NCBI RefSeq assembly: GCF_004102045.2
Contig: NZ_CP029684.2
Location: 558,001 to 622,000 of the forward strand
Direction: 5' to 3'
Length of the DNA stretch: 64,000 nt
Source of the DNA: Oenococcus sicerae
Lineage (GTDB): Bacteria; Bacillota; Bacilli; Lactobacillales; Lactobacillaceae
A program made the position numbers and the translations under genes. The notes beneath the pieces were generated by a model, which saw nothing but the letters and a program-made list of their open reading frames with translations, had not been told where the DNA came from and did no database searches. Below are positions 16,360 to 24,836 of the stretch, one piece after another; within the stretch, counting starts at the first letter, position 1; the number at the start of each line of letters is the position of its first letter.

Positions 16360-17878
16360 AACGACTTTTAATTTAATGAACAACAATTTAAATCAGCCGA
16401 AGCTTTATGATGCTGATTTAGATATCTGGTTAAACAATCGACAGATCTTAGCAGCAGTTGAAACAGCATGCGGCGTTTTGCAAAAGAAAGGACTGGCCGT
16501 GGGCGATCTTTTATTATTAGGACTGCCTAATTCAGCTGCCTACGTCATTACATACCTCGCTGCCATCAAAAGTGGTTTAGATATTTATTCAATGAATCCG
16601 AAAATGCCCGATATACAAGCCATTAATGAATTTAAAAAACGCAACTACAAGGCAGCTGTCTTATCCGACGATTATGCAAAACTTTTTAATGACACAGCCG
16701 ATAAAATCCATACAGAAAACTTGACTCGTTTTCACGACCAAGTCATTCATTTGACGACATGGGAGTCAATGGATCAGCTTGAGGATTTCGAAATAATTCC
16801 CAAACACGCTGGTATTTTAATGTATACATCCGGCACGACCGGCAAAGCTAAAGGTGTTCTACTCGATCACGAACAAATGTACATTGCCGGAGAAAATGTT
16901 GTACAAAGCCATAAATTAACAGACAAGGACCGCGTCTACATCGTACTGCCTTTTCATCATATCAATGCCCAGAATATCGCAATGATGTCGACTTTGATTT
17001 CAGGTGGTTCTCTAATTGTTCAAAAACATTTCTCGGCTCACCGCTTTTGGCCAATTGTCCAACGGCAGCAGGCCACTTGGGTCTCAGCTGCTCCAGCTAT
17101 TATTTCAATTCTTTTAAATACTGACATTAATCCAAAAACGAAAACCAATTTGCGATTTATGCGTTCGGCTTCAGCGCCGCTGCCTGCTGTCGTTATGCAA
17201 AGATTTGAAAAACGTTTTGGGCTGCCGATTTTAAACTCCTACGGCATGACCGAAGCACCAAGCCAGATTGCCGTTGACCCTCTGCCGCCTTTGCATAGCC
17301 CTGAAGGTTCATCTGGCAAAGTCTTTAATATTGCCATTAAAATATCTGACAGCACACTGTCTCACGAACTGGCCGCTGGACAAGATGGTGAAGTTTGGAT
17401 AAAAGGATCAGGCACAATTAAAGGATACTTGCATGATCGAGATCGAGGATCTTTTGTAAATGGCTGGTTTAAAACTGGCGATATTGGTCACTTGGATCAG
17501 AATGGATTTATTTTTCTAGTGGGCCGCAGCAAAGAAATGATCAACAAATCCGGCGACAAAATCAGTCCCTACGAGGTTGAAAATATCATAGACTCGCTTG
17601 ATTTTATCAGCGGTTCTGCTGTCGTTGGCTACCCTGATCCAATTTATGGCGAAACTGTAGCGGCTGTTATCCTGCTGAAAGAACCTGAAAAAACCGTTGA
17701 CCAGCTTACAAGTTATGCCAAGCAGATTCGTGAGATCGTGGCCACGCACAAAGAGAAATTCAAAGTACCTCAGTATATTTTTTTTATGAAACAAGTTCCC
17801 CGCGGCGCAACTGGAAAAATCCAACGCAGTATTTTAAAAGGTGATCTGATAAAAAACCCTGACTTGGATCGGTATTGA
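16331..17878 (+). CDS. AMP-forming acyl-CoA ligase
   Basis: This 515-residue cytoplasmic enzyme belongs to the adenylate-forming ligases. It activates a carboxylic acid with ATP and forms the CoA thioester. The AMP-binding motif Y-T-S-G-T-T-G-K-A-K-G is near residue 165, followed by N-S-Y-G-M-T-E-A near 305, the hinge T-G-D-I-G-H near 380 and the C-terminal catalytic lysine context P-R-G-A-T-G-K-I near 497. AGAGGAA precedes the ATG. Fold and chemistry are firm; the acid is unknown, with oxalate-, short-chain- or aromatic-acid-type ligases all possible. It sits between a membrane acyltransferase and an ABC importer, which suggests that the imported compound or a derivative might be the substrate. 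Confidence 0.85.
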   Translation: MAEYKSKLIETTFNLMNNNLNQPKLYDADLDIWLNNRQILAAVETACGVLQKKGLAVGDLLLLGLPNSAAYVITYLAAIKSGLDIYSMNPKMPDIQAINEFKKRNYKAAVLSDDYAKLFNDTADKIHTENLTRFHDQVIHLTTWESMDQLEDFEIIPKHAGILMYTSGTTGKAKGVLLDHEQMYIAGENVVQSHKLTDKDRVYIVLPFHHINAQNIAMMSTLISGGSLIVQKHFSAHRFWPIVQRQQATWVSAAPAIISILLNTDINPKTKTNLRFMRSASAPLPAVVMQRFEKRFGLPILNSYGMTEAPSQIAVDPLPPLHSPEGSSGKVFNIAIKISDSTLSHELAAGQDGEVWIKGSGTIKGYLHDRDRGSFVNGWFKTGDIGHLDQNGFIFLVGRSKEMINKSGDKISPYEVENIIDSLDFISGSAVVGYPDPIYGETVAAVILLKEPEKTVDQLTSYAKQIREIVATHKEKFKVPQYIFFMKQVPRGATGKIQRSILKGDLIKNPDLDRY

Positions 17879-17880
17879 TC

Positions 17881-18897
17881 ATGAAAAGGAAATTAAGAAA
17901 ACTATGCTACGCATTATTGGCAGCAGCTTGGATCGTCGTTGCCATCCTCGGATTCTTATCCGTGAGATCTGATAATGCCAAAGGCGGTAACAGCAGCAAT
18001 GCCAGCAGCAGCGATAAAAAGTTGAAAGTGGTCAATTTTGGTTACCAAAGGGGCGACGAAGCAGACCTAATGAGAATCAACGGCAGTTTTGCCAACGACG
18101 CCAAAAAACTTGGCTATAAGATCAAATGGAGTCTGTTTCAAGACGGGCCAACCATGCTAACAGCGTTGACCAGTCATCATATTCGTTTTGCCAGGACCGG
18201 AAATACCCCGCCAGTTGTTTCTCAAGCTAGCGGGTCAGATATCGTCTACGTGGCTGCGACAACTTCAAAATATAAAGCTTCGATGATCCTGGTTCCGAAA
18301 AATTCCAGTATCAAAAGTCTAAAAGATCTTAAAGGCAAAAAAATCGCCTATGGCTATGGTACCGCTTCAACCTATCTGCTGCTGAAGGCTTTGGATAAAG
18401 CCGGTCTAACTTTATCTGATGTCAATGCAATTAATTTGAGTCAATCGGCGGCAGCTTCGGCCTTTAAAACTGGACAAATCGATGCCTGGGTCACTTGGGA
18501 CCCCTTCGCCGCTTCTGCCCAGGTCACGGATAATGCCCAGATATTAACCAATGCCAAGGGTCTATCTGGCGATCATAACTTTTTCACCTCAACCAGATCT
18601 TGGGCTAACAAGCATAAAAGTCTCATCAGACTGCTGAATAAAGACGCAAAAGTCACGATGAAATGGGCCAATAATCATCATGCACTGCTCATTAAACGTT
18701 TCACAAAAGATTTTGGGTTAAGTAAAAAAATCGTCACTTTGCAGGTAAGCCGAAGAACTTATGGTATAGCCAGTCTAAGCGATTCATCGATCATCCGTGA
18801 GCAACAGGATATGGCCGATCTGCTCTACAAAAATAAAATGATCAGTAAGCAGATCAAAGTTAAAAAAACATTTTTAAATTTGGAGAACAACAAATGA
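17881..18897 (+). CDS. Ssu/Tau-type ABC importer, substrate-binding protein
   Basis: This 338-residue extracytoplasmic protein resembles the substrate-binding subunits of the sulfonate/nitrate/taurine importers (two-lobe type II fold). Typical stretches are T-A-L-T-S near residue 95, L-K-D-L-K-G-K-K-I-A-Y near 150 and D-A-W-V-T-W-D-P-F near 205. The N-terminus is a basic stretch plus one hydrophobic segment (about 10-28) and a Ser/Asn-rich linker, with no lipobox Cys, so it is probably held by an uncleaved signal anchor. The ATG at 17881 lies 2 nt after the ligase stop; a TTG at 17875 in the same frame is less likely. It is followed by permease and ATPase genes. The ligand is unknown. Confidence 0.85.
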   Translation: MKRKLRKLCYALLAAAWIVVAILGFLSVRSDNAKGGNSSNASSSDKKLKVVNFGYQRGDEADLMRINGSFANDAKKLGYKIKWSLFQDGPTMLTALTSHHIRFARTGNTPPVVSQASGSDIVYVAATTSKYKASMILVPKNSSIKSLKDLKGKKIAYGYGTASTYLLLKALDKAGLTLSDVNAINLSQSAAASAFKTGQIDAWVTWDPFAASAQVTDNAQILTNAKGLSGDHNFFTSTRSWANKHKSLIRLLNKDAKVTMKWANNHHALLIKRFTKDFGLSKKIVTLQVSRRTYGIASLSDSSIIREQQDMADLLYKNKMISKQIKVKKTFLNLENNK

Positions 18898-19661
18898 AAA
18901 AATTCCTATTTAAATTCATTCCCTGGTTAATACCGATCATCGTTGTGCTTGTTTGGCAGCTGTCAGCAAATGCCGGCTGGCTCAAAGAGGCCATTCTACC
19001 AAGTCCGATCCAGGTCATCGAAAAGACGATTCAACTTTGGAACAGCGGTAAATTAGAAAAAAATATTGCTGTTTCTTTGTATCGAGCAACGGCTGGCCTG
19101 TTATTAGGCGGCAGTATTGGTTTTTTGCTCGGCTTGGCCAATGGTTTATCGAAAATCTCTCGCTCGATCTCCAATTCAACGATTCAAATGGTTCGAAATA
19201 TTCCTCACCTCGCCTTGGTCCCTTTGTTTATTCTTTGGTTCGGCATTGGTGAACCAGCCAAAATCCTGCTGGTGGCATTGGGTACGATGTTTCCAATTTA
19301 TGTGAATACCTATTCTGGTATCAAGGATGTCGATCCGGACCTGATCGAAATGGGTCATGTTTACCAATTCTCCAATTGGCAGCTATTTAAAGAAATTATT
19401 TTCCCTGCCGCTCTGCCGAGTGTTCTCGTTGGGCTGCGTTATGCGTTGGGCATCATGTGGACGACCTTGATCGTCTCAGAACAAGTCAACGCCAAATCCG
19501 GATTAGGTTATATGGCCATGAATGCACAACAATTTGCCGATACCAAAACGATCGTCCTCGTGGTGATCATTTATGCCATTCTCGGCAAACTATCAGATTC
19601 TATCGCCAAGTTTCTTGAAGATGATTTATTAACTTGGCGCCAGCGCGAGGTGATCGCTTAA
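18894..19661 (+). CDS. Ssu/Tau-type ABC importer, permease
   Basis: This 255-residue protein has about six membrane segments and the importer coupling motif E-x3-G-x-V-Y near residue 150 (consensus EAAxxxG). It is the membrane component of the importer encoded by its neighbours, overlapping the binding-protein gene by 4 nt (ATGA) and the ATPase gene by 1 nt (TAATG). Related permeases move aliphatic sulfonates, taurine, nitrate or thiamine precursors. Confidence 0.88.
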   Translation: MKKFLFKFIPWLIPIIVVLVWQLSANAGWLKEAILPSPIQVIEKTIQLWNSGKLEKNIAVSLYRATAGLLLGGSIGFLLGLANGLSKISRSISNSTIQMVRNIPHLALVPLFILWFGIGEPAKILLVALGTMFPIYVNTYSGIKDVDPDLIEMGHVYQFSNWQLFKEIIFPAALPSVLVGLRYALGIMWTTLIVSEQVNAKSGLGYMAMNAQQFADTKTIVLVVIIYAILGKLSDSIAKFLEDDLLTWRQREVIA

Positions 19662-20386
19662 TGGAAAAATTAGTCGAAATGAAAAACGTTAAAAAGACCT
19701 ACAACGGCCGAGTCATTATCGAAGATGTTGATCTGACCTTCGCCAAGGGTTCTTTTACAGCGATCGTGGGTGAATCCGGCGGCGGTAAAACAACGCTGCT
19801 GCGCATGATTTCCGGTTTGGAAAAAGTGACCGAAGGTAGCATTGAAGAACATGGACAAATCGTTCATGGTTTAAATGAAACAACGCGCATCATGTTTCAA
19901 AACGGTCGCCTATTGCCTTGGAAAACCGTCCTCGAAAATGTCATGCTTGGATCTGAAAAATCCGAAACAAAACAAACTCTGGAACTGCTAAATGCAGTGG
20001 GATTAAAGCAGCTGGCCCAAGCCCATCCAGTCAGTCTATCTGGCGGCGAGCAGCAGCGAGTAGCGCTAGCCCGAGCTTTGATTTCCGGACCAGAATTATT
20101 ATTACTAGATGAGCCGCTCGGTGCATTGGATGCTTTAACGCGTATCAATATGCAAAAATTAATTGAAAAAATATGGCAGGAATATCATTTTACAGCCATT
20201 CTTGTCACTCACGATGTGGAAGAGGCCGTTCGGCTGGCTGACCATGTCGTCGTCGTTTCTAACCATCATATTCGTGAATTGATCGATTTGAGTGATTTTC
20301 CTCGTCCGCGAGAAATGACTGATAAAAACGTACAAAAAAAGACTGAAGATATTTTAAACATCATTTTAAAACGTCAAACTCAATGA
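19661..20386 (+). CDS. Ssu/Tau-type ABC importer, ATPase
   Basis: This 241-residue cytoplasmic ATPase energises the importer. It has Walker A G-E-S-G-G-G-K-T near residue 38, signature L-S-G-G-E-Q-Q-R near 128, Walker B L-L-L-L-D-E-P-L-G-A-L-D and the switch His in V-T-H-D-V-E-E-A, all canonical for the SsuB/TauB group. I start it at the ATG at 19661, overlapping the permease stop; the frame is open earlier but inside the permease gene. It ends the five-gene operon; no terminator is evident in the 26 bp before the converging oleate hydratase gene. Confidence 0.9.
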   Translation: MEKLVEMKNVKKTYNGRVIIEDVDLTFAKGSFTAIVGESGGGKTTLLRMISGLEKVTEGSIEEHGQIVHGLNETTRIMFQNGRLLPWKTVLENVMLGSEKSETKQTLELLNAVGLKQLAQAHPVSLSGGEQQRVALARALISGPELLLLDEPLGALDALTRINMQKLIEKIWQEYHFTAILVTHDVEEAVRLADHVVVVSNHHIRELIDLSDFPRPREMTDKNVQKKTEDILNIILKRQTQ

Positions 20387-20412
20387 GCCAGTCTTTTAAG
20401 TATTTGAAATAA

Positions 20413-22086
20413 TTATCTAAACATTGTTTTCATCGCACGTGCTAGAATTTTTGGATCTTTTTCATAATGATGCAGCTTGGTCAGCTTGCTCTGAGAAATA
20501 CCGAGAAACTTGTAAACAGAAAGCTGCGCAGCGCGAATCGAATACTGTTCTGTGAAGACCATATCAAATGGCATTTCGGAAAATTGACTGATAAAGGCCA
20601 AATTTTTTGAATGTTCAGGCACAACAGCTGGACGATCACCAACCGCGCGGCGATTGAACAAGGCACTAGCATAAGGCATGTAGACAGGAATCACATTCAC
20701 AATCGACTGCCAGATCTCATCGAGATGATCGCCGATCTTATCAGCTGAATCATCGACTTCATTTAAGTGTCCGATCAATTCAGTCAAGATCTCACGACCG
20801 GTCATTTCGATAAAGGGCTTATCAACATAGTCGCCGTTTTCGCGTGGAAACATGGCATAACCCCAAAAAATACTTTCATTTTCCTTCTGTGCTTTGAAAT
20901 GCGGCTGGTGGTGAACCACGATCGATAGCAAGTTGTTCGAGTCGACCCAAGTATTCAAAGCATTTCCTGGCTGCTGCTGCGTAATACGAACAATTTGATT
21001 CAGCAGATAATGATTATTAGTCGTGACCGTAAAGCTCATCCATTCCGACTGAGGCCGGTCGTTGAAGAACTTGTCAGGATTTCCTAGTGAGTAGAAGTGT
21101 TCTGTCGCCTGTTTCCACAAGGCAGCTGAAGGTGCATATTCTTTATTTTCAACGATCGCGGTATCCAAATCGCCGATACTAGCGGAATCGGTGATGGCAC
21201 CATTCGTATCGAAAACATAATCATCGTCTGCAATTTTGATTTTGGTCTTTTTGCCGCTCACAACATCTTCAATTTCCAAGCCGTTAACAATAATGTCATC
21301 ACGCAAAGCTGTATCAGCAAAATCAAAAGCGGTCACTTTAACGTTGCTGACAAATTCAACGCCTTTGTCAGTTAAATATTGACGCAAAGGCAGGATCAGC
21401 GATTCGTACTGGTTATAAGGCGTCCGTGTCACACCTTCGAGCGTGTTGATGCGTGAAAACTCCAGAATCATACGATTCATGTAACGACGCAATTCCATGG
21501 CTGAGGATTCTTTTTTGAAGGCAAAAGTCGTTTCCCACATGTACCAAAAATTAGTCGTAAAAATATGCGGGCTGTTTTTGAACCATTCAGCAATCGACAA
21601 ATCATTTAGCTTCTCTTCATCTTTTTCCGGCATCATCATGAGCTTCGTCAATAAAGCGCGATCCTTCATGCTAAACTGCATCTTGCTGTAACTATTTTTG
21701 CCGCTAATGCGCAGGCCGTTGGTCTTATCCATTAATCGTGCAACATCGTGAGTTGGATGTGCCTGGTCAAAATCCAAAATATCATCCGTGACTGATTGAC
21801 CAGGATTATCCAAGGATGGAATTGAGCGAAACAGATCCCAGAGATTTTCATAGGTCGCATCATTGAGCATGCGGCCACCCTCTGCTAAAAATCCTTTCGT
21901 ATTAGCCAATTTTGGTCCGCTATATTCTTTCGTATAGGCTTCAACTGTATCGCCATCATTAGCGCCATGAGTATTTAAGCCATACATCGTGATCTGATCT
22001 CCTGACCAGCCGCCATCACGAATCAAATAAACAGCAGCTGCCAAATTGCCGATTCCGCTTCCGATCATATAAGCATGTTGTGTCAT
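20413..22086 (-). CDS. ohyA: Oleate hydratase (MCRA family, FAD-dependent)
   Basis: Oleate hydratase adds water to the cis-9 double bond of unsaturated fatty acids, giving 10-hydroxy acids, and so detoxifies free oleate and linoleate. The 557-residue protein has the FAD-binding motif G-S-G-I-G-N-L-A-A near residue 8, the E-G-G-R-M loop with the conserved acidic residue near 68, and the family stretches F-W-Y-M-W-E-T-T-F-A-F near 180 and S-I-R-A-A-Q near the C-terminus. It was earlier called myosin-cross-reactive antigen. AGAGAGGAA lies before the start codon. An 18-bp perfect palindrome 18 bp upstream indicates control by a TetR-type repressor that would sense fatty acids; no such gene is adjacent. 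Confidence 0.93.
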   Translation of the reverse strand: MTQHAYMIGSGIGNLAAAVYLIRDGGWSGDQITMYGLNTHGANDGDTVEAYTKEYSGPKLANTKGFLAEGGRMLNDATYENLWDLFRSIPSLDNPGQSVTDDILDFDQAHPTHDVARLMDKTNGLRISGKNSYSKMQFSMKDRALLTKLMMMPEKDEEKLNDLSIAEWFKNSPHIFTTNFWYMWETTFAFKKESSAMELRRYMNRMILEFSRINTLEGVTRTPYNQYESLILPLRQYLTDKGVEFVSNVKVTAFDFADTALRDDIIVNGLEIEDVVSGKKTKIKIADDDYVFDTNGAITDSASIGDLDTAIVENKEYAPSAALWKQATEHFYSLGNPDKFFNDRPQSEWMSFTVTTNNHYLLNQIVRITQQQPGNALNTWVDSNNLLSIVVHHQPHFKAQKENESIFWGYAMFPRENGDYVDKPFIEMTGREILTELIGHLNEVDDSADKIGDHLDEIWQSIVNVIPVYMPYASALFNRRAVGDRPAVVPEHSKNLAFISQFSEMPFDMVFTEQYSIRAAQLSVYKFLGISQSKLTKLHHYEKDPKILARAMKTMFR

Positions 22087-22104
22087 AAGTTATTCCTCTC
22101 TATG

Positions 22105-22122
22105 GGAATGAACGTTCATTCC
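22105..22122. promoter_or_regulatory. 18-bp palindromic operator of the oleate hydratase gene
   Basis: GGAATGAACGTTCATTCC is a perfect palindrome located 18 bp upstream of the ohyA start. In the leftward direction a TATAAA-like -10 lies just before it, so the operator covers the transcription start. The form resembles TetR-family operators. Confidence 0.7.
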
Positions 22123-22185
22123 TAATATTTATACTTCTATTCTATACTTTACACCCTTGAAAATCCGGATTGATCAACTTGTCAT

Positions 22186-22213
22186 TTGACATTCCCTTTA
22201 TCTGTGTTATCTT
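22186..22213 (+). promoter_or_regulatory. Promoter of the metQ T-box transcript
   Basis: TTGACA at 22186-22191 and TATCTT at 22208-22213 are 16 bp apart; the transcript would begin near 22220, just before T-box Stem I. Confidence 0.6.
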
Positions 22214-22219
22214 TATTGC

Positions 22220-22509
22220 ATAGATTTTAAACAAGTTGATCCGGATAGTAGTTTTAAAGCAAAGCTTAGAGAGTTGACGGTCGCTGGAAGTCAACGTGAA
22301 GCAGCAAAACGAACATGGCCGGTGATTGGTTAATGCGAACGGTTCACCGAAAGCATTAAACGGATTGGTCTTCGTTACTAGACACGCCATTAAACTTTGA
22401 CTCATATGTTAAAGCAGATGGTTGGCAAGGTTGATCAGGTAACTGATCAAACAAGCAGGATGGTAACGTGCTAAGTCACTTCTGTATTGAACAGGAGTGG
22501 CTTTTTTTA
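22220..22509 (+). promoter_or_regulatory. T-box leader, methionine specific, controlling metQ operon
   Basis: The leader senses uncharged tRNA-Met and lets transcription continue when methionine is scarce. Stem I contains the loop-E pair AGTA (22247-22250) and GAA (22311-22313) flanking GTTTT/AAAAC, the AGAGAG element at 22268-22273 and the distal hairpin TTGAC...GTCAA. The specifier triplet is ATG at 22315-22317, in the context GAAC-ATG-G. The T-box sequence AGGATGGTAACGTG lies at 22457-22470; its TGGT can pair with the tRNA 3' end (discriminator A). The terminator AGTCACTTCTGT/ACAGGAGTGGCT with T7 ends near 22509. Together with ohyA signals this explains the 472-bp gap between ohyA and metQ. 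Confidence 0.88.
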
Positions 22510-22558
22510 TGTCTGATCAACAGTAGCGAATCTAATTAAATTTGGGAACGGAATAATT

Positions 22559-23446
22559 ATGATAAATCAAGGAATTAAAAAAACAGCATATATTTCATTG
22601 GCAACTTTGGCTGTCAGCACTTTAGCTTTGGCCGCACCAGCTCTGCATGCAGCAACGACTGCCAATGCTAAGAGCAAGCCTAAGGCAATTACGGTCAAAG
22701 TTGGTCTCATGACGATGGACGACGAAGACAAGGCTGAATGGAAAGTCATCAGTAATTACGCTAAAAAACATGGCAATGTCACGATCAAATATGTGCAATT
22801 TACTGACTACAGCCAGCCTAACAAAGCACTTAAAAATGGTGATATCGATTTGAATGCTTTCCAGCATTATTTCTTCTTGGATAATTGGAATAAGGAAAAC
22901 AACGGTAATTTAAAGCCGATCGCAAAAACAGTCATTGCCCCAATTCGTCTATATACGAAAAAAGGCTACAAGAGTGTTAAAGATTTGCCGGATAAAGCCC
23001 AAATCGCTATTCCTAATGACGCCACCAATGAAGGCCGTTCTCTGGTTGCACTGCAGACCGCTGGCTTGATCACACTTAAAAAAGGTGTTGCCTTGGCTAC
23101 ACCTTCTGATATCGCCAGCAATCCTAAACACATCAAAATTGTTTTAGTGGATGCCGCACAGACAGCACGTTCATTAAGCTCAGTCGATGCAGCCTTTATT
23201 AACAATACATTTGTATCCGCGGCCGGCCTAAAATTCAAGTCTGCGATCTTCGTTGAGCCAGTCAACAAAGCATCAAAGAAATGGATCAACGTCATCGCTG
23301 CTCGTCCGAACTACAAGAAAAATAAAGCAAAGTACGCAGCCTACAAAGAAATCATCAAAGGCTATCAGCAAAAGAAGATCAAGCAGTTGATCAAAAAGTA
23401 TTCAGACGGCACTTCGCTGGCAGCTTGGGATATTAAATTAAAGTAA
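22559..23446 (+). CDS. metQ: Methionine ABC importer, substrate-binding protein MetQ
   Basis: This 295-residue protein belongs to the NlpA/MetQ family, which captures methionine outside the membrane. Family signatures include V-G-L-M at the start of the mature domain, N-G-D-I-D-L-N-A-F-Q-H near residue 98 and I-A-I-P-N-D-A-T-N-E-G-R near 155. It has a clear signal peptide ending A-P-A-L-H-A, but no lipobox cysteine at all, so signal peptidase I cleavage and release, or binding through another route, is expected. The Met T-box in front and metN/metP behind support methionine as ligand. Confidence 0.9.
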   Translation: MINQGIKKTAYISLATLAVSTLALAAPALHAATTANAKSKPKAITVKVGLMTMDDEDKAEWKVISNYAKKHGNVTIKYVQFTDYSQPNKALKNGDIDLNAFQHYFFLDNWNKENNGNLKPIAKTVIAPIRLYTKKGYKSVKDLPDKAQIAIPNDATNEGRSLVALQTAGLITLKKGVALATPSDIASNPKHIKIVLVDAAQTARSLSSVDAAFINNTFVSAAGLKFKSAIFVEPVNKASKKWINVIAARPNYKKNKAKYAAYKEIIKGYQQKKIKQLIKKYSDGTSLAAWDIKLK

Positions 23447-23489
23447 CGAAACTTGATCGCGAAAATAAAGTATCAGAAAGGAATTGAAA

Positions 23490-24836
23490 ATGGTTGAAAG
23501 GACAAAAATCAGGCAAGAATACCTAGATAAATTAGCTGAATTGATCAAAATTCCAAGTGTTTCAGCTAAAAAAACCGGTCTGACAGAAGCCAGCGACTTG
23601 ATCAAGACATTTTTTCAAGAACTAAAAGCTGATCATGTGATCGTGGATAACGAGTATGAATTTCCGCTTGTACTAGCTCAATTCAAATCAGCGAAAACGG
23701 ATGCCAAAACGCTGCTGATCTACAATCACTACGATGTCCAGCCAGCCGAACCCTTTGATCTTTGGCACAGTGATCCTTGGACGTTGACCGAGCGTGATGA
23801 TAAGTTCTTCGGTCGCGGTGTTGACGATGATAAGGGCAACTTGCTGGCTCGTCTGACCGCTTTGGCTGAATACTTAGACGAAAATCAGTATCAGCTACCT
23901 GTCAATATTGATTTTGTCGTCGAAGGATCTGAGGAAACAGCTTCTCGCGGTCTGGCACAATATTTGCAAAAACACGCTGATTTTCTGAAAAATGATCTCG
24001 TTATTTGGGAATCCGGCGGCTACAACAGCAAAGAACAACAAGAATTAAACGGTGGTACAAAAGGTATCGTGACTTTTGATTTAAAAGCCAAAACAGCTGG
24101 CCGCGACTTGCATTCAAGTCTGGCACCCGTGGTCGATTCAGCTGCATGGCAGCTTGTAGCAGTAATTAACTCCCTGCGAAATCCAGACGGCACGATCGCT
24201 GTAAAGGGCGTGTACGATAGCGTCAGAAAGGCTAGCGAACGTGAGTTGGCTTTAGTGGATCAGTACTCAACGATCGACGAACACTTATTAGTCGATAGTT
24301 TTAAATTGACTGCAGCTTTATTAAACAACCGTGATAAGACAGATCTTTTAAAGGCTTTGTATTTCTCACCGGCTTTAAATATTGAGGGTATTAGTTCGGG
24401 CTATCAAGAAACTGGTGTGAAGACTGTTTTACCAGCTGAAGCAACTGCTAAATTAGAGATTCGCCTGGTGCCTGACCAGGATCCGCGAGATATTTTCGAT
24501 AAAGTCGCCGCCCACTTGCAAGAACATGGCTTTACGAATGTGAAAGCCGTTTATACTTTAGGTGAGAAGCCTTATCGTTCTGACTTGTCGGCGCCGGAAA
24601 TCCAGCGTGTGATCAAAGCGACCGAAAAAGTTTACGGCAAAGATATTTCCTTGCTGCCAACAACACCCGGCACTGGTCCGATGGCTTATTTTTACGACAA
24701 CTTCAAATCACCGATCACGGCGGCCGGTATCGGTTATGCTGATTCAGCCGACCATGCACCGGACGAAAATGTCCGTATCAAAGATTACTTTGATCACGTG
24801 GACTTTATTAAGGAATTGATCAAAAGCTATGACTGA
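23490..24836 (+). CDS. M20-family peptidase/deacylase in methionine transport operon
   Basis: This 448-residue cytoplasmic metalloenzyme belongs to the M20 family (ArgE/DapE/carboxypeptidase G2/dipeptidase). Zinc ligands are visible in Y-N-H-Y-D-V-Q-P near residue 83, G-R-G-V-D-D-D-K-G near 115 and the E-E of E-G-S-E-E-T-A near 150; a dimerisation domain with D-L-H-S-S follows. I use the ATG at 23490, preceded by AAAGGAA, not the TTG 6 nt earlier. It lies between metQ and metN and overlaps metN by 8 nt, so it is made when methionine is low. It may free methionine from dipeptides or N-acylated forms; this role is inferred from context. Confidence 0.85.
   Translation: MVERTKIRQEYLDKLAELIKIPSVSAKKTGLTEASDLIKTFFQELKADHVIVDNEYEFPLVLAQFKSAKTDAKTLLIYNHYDVQPAEPFDLWHSDPWTLTERDDKFFGRGVDDDKGNLLARLTALAEYLDENQYQLPVNIDFVVEGSEETASRGLAQYLQKHADFLKNDLVIWESGGYNSKEQQELNGGTKGIVTFDLKAKTAGRDLHSSLAPVVDSAAWQLVAVINSLRNPDGTIAVKGVYDSVRKASERELALVDQYSTIDEHLLVDSFKLTAALLNNRDKTDLLKALYFSPALNIEGISSGYQETGVKTVLPAEATAKLEIRLVPDQDPRDIFDKVAAHLQEHGFTNVKAVYTLGEKPYRSDLSAPEIQRVIKATEKVYGKDISLLPTTPGTGPMAYFYDNFKSPITAAGIGYADSADHAPDENVRIKDYFDHVDFIKELIKSYD

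Noticed and set aside
22142-22405. Leftward 87-codon open frame upstream of metQ
   Set aside because: It lies antisense to the T-box leader, whose RNA elements explain the sequence; the frame has no ribosome site or familiar protein pattern.
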